Origin: an uncultured Collinsella sp.
GTDB lineage: Bacteria; Actinomycetota; Coriobacteriia; Coriobacteriales; Coriobacteriaceae
Direction of reading: 5' to 3'
Length of the DNA: 13,209 nucleotides
Assembly (NCBI GenBank): GCA_902475825.1
Contig: CABSBA010000022.1
Span: forward strand, 1 to 13,209
Of this stretch, positions 8,348 to 13,209 are shown in pieces (within the stretch, counting starts at the first letter, position 1; each line of letters starts with the position of its first letter). A program made the position numbers and the translations under genes. The notes beneath the pieces are model-generated. The model had not been told where the DNA came from. It ran no database searches and saw nothing but the letters and a program-made list of their open reading frames with translations.

Positions 8348-8352
8348 AAATG

Positions 8353-8769
8353 ATGCTTGAAAGTGGCAAATCGATGCCTTCGGTTGATGCCTGGCTGCGC
8401 GAAGCCAAGGCCGATGTTTCGGCGGCTAATTGTGGGATGTACCTGACACACAACGGCGTGGTGCGTGCGACGCCTAAGTCCGAGGTGCGTGGGGTCGAGA
8501 CAGATGGTGTGGCGCCTGGACATAAGGTGGGCGGCATGGTGTTTGGCTTCGATGCCGATAAGGTGCAGGCTGCTATCGAGGCAACGCGCGCGATGCCGGG
8601 TATCGGCTATGTGCGCGTGTGGCTGGCGAGCGGTGAGCTTACCGTGGGCGACGACATCATGCTCGTGCTCATTGGCGGAGACATTCGCCCGCATGTGGTC
8701 GACGCACTGCAGGCGCTCGTCGGTACCATCAAAAATGAGTGTGTGAGCGAGGTCGAGCGCGAGGCGTAA
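8353..8769 (+). CDS. Divergent MoaE-like protein (molybdopterin synthase large-subunit fold), role unknown
   Basis: The 138-residue product resembles MoaE in its second half: a strand-turn-strand near GYVRVWLASGELTVGDD (85-101), a hydrophobic strand, then a helix like the MoaE active-site helix. In my by-eye alignment to E. coli MoaE, R104 corresponds to R112 and K119 to K127, while H103 becomes Ile, M115 becomes Val, and the FWK segment containing K126 is lost (VSEVE). It may therefore be inactive in molybdopterin synthesis or have another role. No moaD or other molybdenum cofactor gene is in the window. It is last in the purE-sortase run, 52 bases after the sortase stop, and ends at a terminator. 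The fold assignment is by eye and moderately sure; the function is unknown. Confidence 0.6.
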   Translation: MLESGKSMPSVDAWLREAKADVSAANCGMYLTHNGVVRATPKSEVRGVETDGVAPGHKVGGMVFGFDADKVQAAIEATRAMPGIGYVRVWLASGELTVGDDIMLVLIGGDIRPHVVDALQALVGTIKNECVSEVEREA

Positions 8770-8793
8770 GGCCGGCAGCGGCACTCGCCAACA

Positions 8794-8834
8794 AAAAGCC
8801 CACTGGCAGTTCATCAGTCTGCCAACGGGCTTTT
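8794..8834. terminator. Bidirectional terminator between convergent genes
   Basis: AAAAGCCC-AC-TGGCAG pairs with CTGCCA-AC-GGGCTTTT across a 9-base loop: 14 base pairs with a 2-base internal mismatch. The A run on one side and T run on the other let it work on both strands, ending the purE-sortase-MoaE-like run (+) and the membrane protein gene (-). Confidence 0.88.
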
Positions 8835-8867
8835 CTGTGCGTTGGATAATCTCGGCATTGCGTGACG

Positions 8868-10097
8868 CTACACGCGCGTCGCATCCTTGGGGCTCATGGT
8901 CATGCTCTGGAAGCGGTTCTCCATGTAGTCGTTATCGAAGTACTTGCCGTAGAACTGCGCGACGGGAATATCCGGCTCCGTGCCGTTGACGCGCTGGTAC
9001 CAGTAGTCGAGCGACTGTAGCGTCATGACGCCGTCGACCAGCATAATGACGGTAAAGATGACGGTAGCCGAGTAGCGGCTCTTCCACGGAATCATGTTGA
9101 TGAGCTTGAGCAGCCTCGGCAGCAGCAGCTTGATCCAGATAAGGCCACCCAGGCCCCACAGGCAGGCAAAGCCCGTGCAGGTGCGTCCGCCCGTAAGGAC
9201 GGCGAGTGGGTCGGGCATGCCGAACAGCTTCATGTGCGAGTAGCTCCACGAGACCACGCCAAATGAGGTCTGCATAAACCAGCCCACGAACACCTCAAAG
9301 CTCGCGCCGAGCACAGCGCTTACCAGGAAAATGATGATGGGGTTCTTTTCATAGAAGCGGTTGAGCACCATGGTCATGAGTACGGCGCCAAAGCCATAGA
9401 TGGGGCTGAAGGGACCAAACAGCATGCCGGCGCGGTCCTGGTAGACGCCTGGGTCGTCGACCGTCATATGCCAGATGTCCTCGGCGATCAGGCCGAGCAC
9501 GCAGCAGACGAGGAATACCCAGAACAGGTTGAAGTAGTTGAGCTTGATGTAGCCCTCGCCGGTTTCATCGCGGCCGAGCATGCCCTCGGCGGCGGCGTCG
9601 CGGTCGAGCATCTCCTGCAGGCGGCGCTGCAGTTCGCGCTCCTGGCGCAGCGTGGGGTCGACGGTTGCCGAAAGCGCGATGAGGATACCGAGCTGAATAG
9701 CGGGACGAAGCAAGAAAAGCCCGATACCCTGGAGCATCACGTCGACCAAAAGCTCGATGACGGTAAATGCGATAAGGATATAGGACAGGCGCGCGGCGTT
9801 GCGGCGCTGGTTCTTGATGAGGTCCAGGCCAAAGATGATCAGGATGACGGCACTTGCCGCAGAGAGCATGATGCCGGCGACGATAAGGCCGACTGCGACG
9901 AGCGTGTTGTCGCCGAGCTTGGCGGCGGCGTTGCCGTTAATGAGCGCGGTGATGACCTGCCACATAAAGGCGGCGACCGACGGGAGCGTGCCCACGCCGG
10001 ACAGGATGCACAGGACGGCGTACACCTTAATGATGAGCGGGATCTTCTTGACCTCCGTGGCGCTGGGGACGCTGGGGTCGAGTTCGTTTCGATCCAT
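8868..10097 (-). CDS. Multi-pass membrane protein of the CmpB-like 'putative ABC transporter permease' family
   Basis: This 409-residue integral membrane protein has two parts. Residues 20-147 hold about four hydrophobic segments, and a charged stretch (148-185, rich in Arg/Glu, helical) follows. Residues 190-362 form a C-terminal membrane domain with the family pattern: LGLIAEDIWH, then DRAGMLFGPFSPIYGFG (221-237), a Gly/Glu-containing helix (GASFEVFVGW), and GRTCTGFACLWGLGGL (304-319). Members are named ABC permeases in databases, but no ATPase or binding-protein gene lies alongside, and I do not know the true role. AAAGG (10104-10108) lies 6 bases before ATG 10097. The gene is monocistronic: convergent with the MoaE-like gene and divergent from purF. 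Confidence 0.75.
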   Translation of the reverse strand: MDRNELDPSVPSATEVKKIPLIIKVYAVLCILSGVGTLPSVAAFMWQVITALINGNAAAKLGDNTLVAVGLIVAGIMLSAASAVILIIFGLDLIKNQRRNAARLSYILIAFTVIELLVDVMLQGIGLFLLRPAIQLGILIALSATVDPTLRQERELQRRLQEMLDRDAAAEGMLGRDETGEGYIKLNYFNLFWVFLVCCVLGLIAEDIWHMTVDDPGVYQDRAGMLFGPFSPIYGFGAVLMTMVLNRFYEKNPIIIFLVSAVLGASFEVFVGWFMQTSFGVVSWSYSHMKLFGMPDPLAVLTGGRTCTGFACLWGLGGLIWIKLLLPRLLKLINMIPWKSRYSATVIFTVIMLVDGVMTLQSLDYWYQRVNGTEPDIPVAQFYGKYFDNDYMENRFQSMTMSPKDATRV

Positions 10098-10123
10098 ACA
10101 GAACCTTTCTCGCTTTGTTGTAG

Positions 10124-10152
10124 GTTATAAGGATACGCCGCCGACCTGCCAT
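10124..10152 (-). promoter_or_regulatory. Candidate promoter of the membrane protein gene
   Basis: Read on the minus strand, ATGGCA (10147-10152) and TATAAC (10124-10129) are 17 bases apart and match four and five of six consensus bases. Transcription would begin about 20 bases before the ATG at 10097. Confidence 0.42.
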
Positions 10153-10158
10153 AAGACA

Positions 10159-10244
10159 GGACGAACGTCCCAATTGCAACAATGCAACCCTCAACGGTGG
10201 GCGCGGCGGACATCTGGGAGCGCGGGCGCCTGCACTGGGCAGGC
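10159..10244. other. Two inverted repeats in the divergent region before purF
   Basis: GGACG-AA-CGTCC (10159-10170) is a compact palindrome just upstream of the membrane protein promoter. GCCTGC-ACTGG-GCAGGC (10228-10244) is a perfect 6-bp stem without a T tract. Both could be operator-like sites or chance in GC-rich DNA. No gene, tRNA or recognisable riboswitch is visible in the 285 bases between the divergent genes. Confidence 0.3.
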
Positions 10245-10306
10245 CGATAAAATGTTTGGCCGCAAAACGGATTATTAGCTCGGTGGGCTTTTAAAAAGCG
10301 CTGCTC

Positions 10307-10324
10307 ATGCGCTGGGGAGCGCGT
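10307..10324. promoter_or_regulatory. Palindrome overlapping the purF -35 region, candidate operator
   Basis: GCGCT-GGGG-AGCGC (10309-10322) is a perfect 5-bp inverted repeat, extendable by a T-G and an A-T pair to 10307-10324. It overlaps the position where the purF -35 should be, and the -35 itself is poor, which fits a regulated promoter. No known purine regulator site is recognised. Confidence 0.3.
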
Positions 10325-10341
10325 CGCGCCGTGCGTATAAT
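10313..10341 (+). promoter_or_regulatory. Candidate purF promoter
   Basis: TATAAT at 10336-10341 is a perfect -10 hexamer. The -35 position (TGGGGA, 10313-10318, 17-base spacer) matches only three of six bases. The leader would be about 35 bases, too short for a purine riboswitch. Confidence 0.6.
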
Positions 10342-10382
10342 AAGGCGGGTAACGCCAAAATACGAGGCTCTGAGGGGATGCC

Positions 10383-12053
10383 ATGTCTCAAGAAACCATC
10401 CGCGCGGCCGAGCGTGCCGCGGGACAGGTGAACGCCATGTCGACGTATGATCCGGACTCCGACCAGCTGCATGAGGAATGCGGCGTTTTTGGTGTGTGGG
10501 CGCCCGATCGTGACGTGGCTCGACTGACGTACTTTGGCCTGCGTGCACTGCAGCACCGTGGCCAAGAATCGGCGGGAATCGCTGTTGGTGACGGCGGTAC
10601 GGTTATGGTCCGCAAGGATCTGGGCCTGCTCGACCGCGTATTCTCCAATGCTGACTTGTCGACGCTCTCCGGTCAGCTGGCCGTGGGCCATGTGCGCTAT
10701 GGCACCGCCGGCGCCAAGAGCTGGGAGGCTTCTCAGCCGCACCTCTCTACCATCAATAGCGTCATTATCGCGCTCGCGCACAACGGCACCCTCGTCAACA
10801 CCGACGAGCTGCGCCGCCAGCTGATCGAGCTGGGCGTGCCGTTCCTCTCCAACTCGGATTCCGAGGTCGCGACCAAACTCATCGGCTACTTTACCCAGCG
10901 TACAGGTCATCTGCGCGAGGGCATTCGCAAGACCATGGAGCTCGTGCGCGGCGGCTACGCCATGACGCTCATCAACGAGCAGGCGCTCTACGCATTCCGC
11001 GATCCGCACGGCATTCGCCCGCTTGTGCTGGGCAAGCTGGTGGACGAGGGCCTGGACCAGGCCGATGCCGCATCCGTTTCGCAGCTGCCGTCGCAGGACG
11101 GCGCCGCGACGGCCGACGCCACCACCCATGTCACCCGCGCCGGCGGCTGGGTCGTCGCCTCCGAGACTTGTGCGCTCGACATTGTGGGCGCCGAGTACGT
11201 CCGCGATGTCCGTCCCGGTGAGATTTTGCGCATCAGCGCCGAGGGCCTTGTGTCCGAGCAGGGCGTGCCTGCCGCCGAAGAGCCTGCTAACTGCATCTTT
11301 GAGCAGGTCTACTTCGCTCGCCCCGACTCCATCATGAACGGCAAGAGCGTCTACGCCTGCCGTTATGACATGGGTCGTCAGCTGGCACATGAGGAGCCCG
11401 TCGAGGCCGACCTGGTTATCGGCGTGCCCGACTCCGGCCTGCCGCCCGCGGAGGGGTATTCGCACGAGAGCGGTATTCCCTTTGGCGAGGGCCTTATCAA
11501 GAACCGCTACGTGGGTCGTACGTTTATCGAGCCTACGCAGGAGTTGCGCGCCATGGGCGTGCGTATGAAACTCAACCCGCTGCGCGACAACATCGAGGGT
11601 AAGCGCCTGGTCGTCATCGACGACTCCATCGTCCGCGGCACCACCATGGTGCAGCTCGTCAAGATGCTGCGCAACGCCGGCGCCAAGGAGATCCATATCC
11701 GCATCAACTCGCCCGAGGTCATCTGGCCGTGCTTCTACGGTATCGATACCGACGTGCAGTCGCAGCTTATCAGCGCTAACAAGACGGTCGATGAGATCTG
11801 CGAGTACATTGGCGCCGATTCGCTGGCCTTCCTTTCGGTCGAGGGCCTGCTTAAGATCATGCCCAAGGGCGGTTACTGCGATGCGTGCTTTACCGGACGC
11901 TACCCCGTGGCGATTCCCGAGAGCTTTGGCCGCGACAAGTTCATGGAGGGCTTTAAGCCCCGCAACCTGGACAAGCCGCTGCACTTTGACGACGACGCCG
12001 TGGTCGAGAAATACGACGACCGCAGCTGGGAAGAGGAGCACGGCGAGGCCTAA
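10383..12053 (+). CDS. purF: Amidophosphoribosyltransferase (glutamine PRPP amidotransferase)
   Basis: Catalyses the committed step of purine synthesis: PRPP and glutamine give phosphoribosylamine. The 556-residue product starts at ATG 10383, with GAGGGG 5 to 6 bases upstream. Residues 1-32 look like a propeptide removed to expose the nucleophile C33 (EECGVFG). The glutaminase half shows ALQHRGQESAG, GHVRYGTAG and LAHNGTLVN. The PRPP loop is VVIDDSIVRGTTM, with D413 and D414. C304, C450, C499 and C502 (CDAC) match the four iron-sulfur ligands of the Bacillus-type enzyme. Residues about 220-254 are an Ala/Gln/Asp-rich insertion of about 30 to 35 residues between RPLVLGKL and WVVASETCAL, absent from B. 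subtilis PurF as I recall it. The gene is followed by purM after a structured spacer. Confidence 0.98.
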   Translation: MSQETIRAAERAAGQVNAMSTYDPDSDQLHEECGVFGVWAPDRDVARLTYFGLRALQHRGQESAGIAVGDGGTVMVRKDLGLLDRVFSNADLSTLSGQLAVGHVRYGTAGAKSWEASQPHLSTINSVIIALAHNGTLVNTDELRRQLIELGVPFLSNSDSEVATKLIGYFTQRTGHLREGIRKTMELVRGGYAMTLINEQALYAFRDPHGIRPLVLGKLVDEGLDQADAASVSQLPSQDGAATADATTHVTRAGGWVVASETCALDIVGAEYVRDVRPGEILRISAEGLVSEQGVPAAEEPANCIFEQVYFARPDSIMNGKSVYACRYDMGRQLAHEEPVEADLVIGVPDSGLPPAEGYSHESGIPFGEGLIKNRYVGRTFIEPTQELRAMGVRMKLNPLRDNIEGKRLVVIDDSIVRGTTMVQLVKMLRNAGAKEIHIRINSPEVIWPCFYGIDTDVQSQLISANKTVDEICEYIGADSLAFLSVEGLLKIMPKGGYCDACFTGRYPVAIPESFGRDKFMEGFKPRNLDKPLHFDDDAVVEKYDDRSWEEEHGEA

Positions 12054-12082
12054 AACCTGCCATGTAGGGACAGGTTTATTTT
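12053..12082 (+). other. First hairpin after purF, terminator-like
   Basis: AAACCTG (12053-12059) pairs with CAGGTTT (12071-12077), followed by ATTTT. Two further C-G pairs can form inside if one A is bulged. The stem begins on the last base of the purF stop codon. The T tract is broken by an A, so termination would be partial at best. Confidence 0.5.
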
Positions 12083-12107
12083 GGTAGGTTTTACCTGCCG
12101 TTTTGTT
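12083..12107 (+). terminator. Second hairpin after purF, likely weak terminator
   Basis: GGTAGGT (12083-12089) pairs with ACCTGCC (12093-12099) across a TTT loop, with one wobble pair, followed by GTTTTGTT. This resembles a weak intrinsic terminator. Its left arm can instead pair with the purF-proximal segment at 12053-12061, which would undo it. Confidence 0.5.
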
Positions 12108-12115
12108 GATATGAC

Positions 12116-12140
12116 GGCGCGTGCTGTTATGGCGTGCGCC
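12116..12140 (+). other. Third hairpin in the purF-purM spacer
   Basis: GGCGCGTGC (12116-12124) pairs with GCGTGCGCC (12132-12140) across a 7-base loop, with two wobble pairs. There is no T tract. It overlaps a weak promoter-like pair (TTGTTG at 12103-12108, TGTTAT at 12125-12130), so purM may have its own promoter here. Confidence 0.4.
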
Positions 12141-12162
12141 GAAATGAACGCAACTATGAGCA

Positions 12163-12189
12163 CCGTTTGGCGCCCGCGCGGCGCCACGG
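12163..12189 (+). other. GC-rich hairpin just before the purM ribosome site
   Basis: TGGCGCC (12168-12174) pairs perfectly with GGCGCCA (12180-12186) across CGCGC. CCG (12163-12165) and CGG (12187-12189) extend the stem past a 2-base bulge. It ends about 5 bases before the purM ribosome site, where it could shield that site or stabilise the message. It lacks a T tract, so it is not a terminator. Confidence 0.55.
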
Positions 12190-12209
12190 TAGTGGAGAGG
12201 AAGGCTCAG

Positions 12210-13209
12210 ATGAGCGACAGCAAGCATGTGACGTACGAGGACGCCGGCGTCGATACTGCCGAGGGCGGCCGCGCCGTCGACGCTATTAAGCAGATGGTCA
12301 AGGACACCAACCGCCCCGAGGTTATCGGCGGCATCGGTGGCTTTGGTGGCCTGTTCTCGGCCGCCGCGCTTAAGGATATGGAAGACCCGATCCTGATCAG
12401 CGGCACCGACGGCGTGGGCACCAAGCTCGTGCTCGCCCAGATCATGGACCGTCACGAGACGGTGGGCCAGGACCTGGTCGCCATGTGCGTCAACGACATT
12501 TTGGCTTCGGGCGCCGAGCCGCTGTTCTTCCTGGACTACGTTGCCATCGGCCACATTGAGGCCGAGCACATGGCAAAGATCATCAAGGGCGTGGCCGATG
12601 GCTGCAAGCTCGCGGGCTGCGCGCTTGTGGGCGGCGAGATGGCCGAGCACCCGGGCGTCATGGCCCCCGCCGATTACGACCTCGCCGGCTTTACTGTGGG
12701 CGTCGTCGACCGTCCTAAGATGCTCGACCCCGCGAACGTTCGCCCCGGCGATGTGATCCTGGGTCTGCCCTCCACCGGCGTGCACTCCAACGGCTACTCA
12801 CTCGTTCGCAAGGTCATCGGTGTCGACGGTATCAAGCCGGGCACGCCCGAGGCTGCCGCTAAGGCCGAGGAGCTGAGCCGTCCGCTCGAGGAGCTCGGCG
12901 GTGCTTCGCTGGCCGACGCTCTGCTGGCTCCCACGCGCATTTATGTGAAGCCGATTCTTGAGCTGCTCCACGGTGGCGCCAACGTTCATGCCATTGCCCA
13001 TATCACCGGCGGCGGTATTACCGAGAACCTCAACCGCGCGCTCGCCGACGACGTCGATGCCGTGGTCACCCGCACCGGCGCCGAGATGGGCTGGGACGTT
13101 CCGCCCGTCATCACCTATGTGTCGCGTCAGGCCGAGCTCGCGCCCAACGAGGCATGCAAGACCTTCAACATGGGCGTCGGCCTGTGCCTGATCGTCGCCC
13201 CCGAGGACG
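12210..13209 (+). CDS. purM: Phosphoribosylformylglycinamidine cyclo-ligase (AIR synthetase), cut by the window end
   Basis: Uses ATP to close the imidazole ring, turning FGAM into AIR, the substrate of the PurK/PurE step. The frame is open from ATG 12210 through 333 codons to the window edge; the family is usually about 340-350 residues, so only a short tail is missing. Motifs are EDAGVD near the N-terminus, GTDGVGTK (65-72), DLVAMCVNDI, GGEMAEHPG (141-149), STGVHSNGYSLVRK and the ITGGG loop (265-269). GGAGAGGAAGG (12194-12204) is a strong ribosome site 5 bases before the ATG. It follows purF on the same strand after 156 structured bases, so it is either read through from purF or has its own promoter. 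Confidence 0.97.
   Translation, partial: MSDSKHVTYEDAGVDTAEGGRAVDAIKQMVKDTNRPEVIGGIGGFGGLFSAAALKDMEDPILISGTDGVGTKLVLAQIMDRHETVGQDLVAMCVNDILASGAEPLFFLDYVAIGHIEAEHMAKIIKGVADGCKLAGCALVGGEMAEHPGVMAPADYDLAGFTVGVVDRPKMLDPANVRPGDVILGLPSTGVHSNGYSLVRKVIGVDGIKPGTPEAAAKAEELSRPLEELGGASLADALLAPTRIYVKPILELLHGGANVHAIAHITGGGITENLNRALADDVDAVVTRTGAEMGWDVPPVITYVSRQAELAPNEACKTFNMGVGLCLIVAPED

Noticed and set aside
8302..8352. GTG start one base after the sortase stop for the MoaE-like gene
   Set aside because: It lacks a ribosome site, whereas AAAGGAG sits just before ATG 8350 and 8353. The extra residues look like translated spacer.
9468..10130. Open frame of 220 codons on the plus strand opposite the membrane protein gene
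   Set aside because: An Asp/Glu/Val-rich, highly charged product typical of antisense to membrane helices. It covers the minus-strand start codon and promoter.
10285..10299. GCTTTTAAAAAGC near-palindrome as a terminator before purF
   Set aside because: The pairing is mostly A-T with no loop, and there is no upstream plus-strand gene to terminate.
10270..10325. tRNA-like A-box (TTAGCTCGGTGGG)
   Set aside because: No anticodon stem, T-loop consensus or acceptor pairing follows.
10098..10382. Purine riboswitch upstream of purF
   Set aside because: The leader after the TATAAT box is only about 35 bases, and no purine aptamer core is visible.
10305..12785. Open frame of 826 codons on the minus strand across purF, the spacer and purM
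   Set aside because: It lies opposite two certain purine genes and reads as a His/Val/Gly/Leu-rich shadow. Long antisense frames are expected in GC-rich genes with biased third positions, and no family is recognisable.

Overview
The window looks like chromosomal DNA from a high-GC, Gram-positive-walled gut bacterium, most probably a Coriobacteriia member close to Collinsella. The grounds are a GC-rich codon style, strong AGGAGG-type ribosome sites, a sortase with a C-terminal sorting signal (IPDTG), an iron-sulfur-type PurF with a propeptide, and a giant multi-modular secreted glycosidase. The genus is my inference from the overall look of the proteins, not a database match.

Layout. Positions 170-6583 (+) hold one very large secreted, wall-anchored family GH31 glycoside hydrolase of about 2137 residues. 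It has a signal peptide, the GH31 catalytic core, an FN3 domain, three discoidin/F5-8C-like domains, a dockerin-like and a cohesin-like module, an Ig-like domain, three FIVAR-like helical repeats and a sorting signal. A strong intrinsic terminator closes it. A promoter near 6706-6734 then drives a tight three-gene run (+): purE (6801-7265), a class B-type sortase (7302-8300) and a divergent MoaE-like protein (8353-8769). A bidirectional terminator (8794-8834) separates this run from a convergent gene on the minus strand (8868-10097), a membrane protein of the CmpB-like 'putative ABC transporter permease' family. A 285-base divergent promoter region follows, then purF (10383-12053, +) and purM (12210 to beyond the window end, +), separated by an unusually structured 156-base intergenic stretch.

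How the genes work together. PurF (committed first step), PurM (AIR synthesis) and PurE (the CAIR step) belong to de novo IMP synthesis and lie in two nearby transcription units, with surface-biology genes between and beside them. The sortase is a plausible, unproven partner for the IPDTG signal of the glycosidase encoded about 0.7 kb upstream. The glycosidase is built for host or dietary glycans at the cell surface; its catalytic motifs (KTDVAW, WTGDQ) differ from those of ordinary alpha-glucosidases and suggest an alpha-galactoside or alpha-GalNAc-type substrate, which is inference.

I found no convincing CRISPR array, insertion sequence, tRNA or rRNA. The points most worth a second look are the cohesin-like plus dockerin-like pair inside one wall-anchored enzyme, the MoaE-like protein that lacks most catalytic residues, and the mutually exclusive hairpins between purF and purM.
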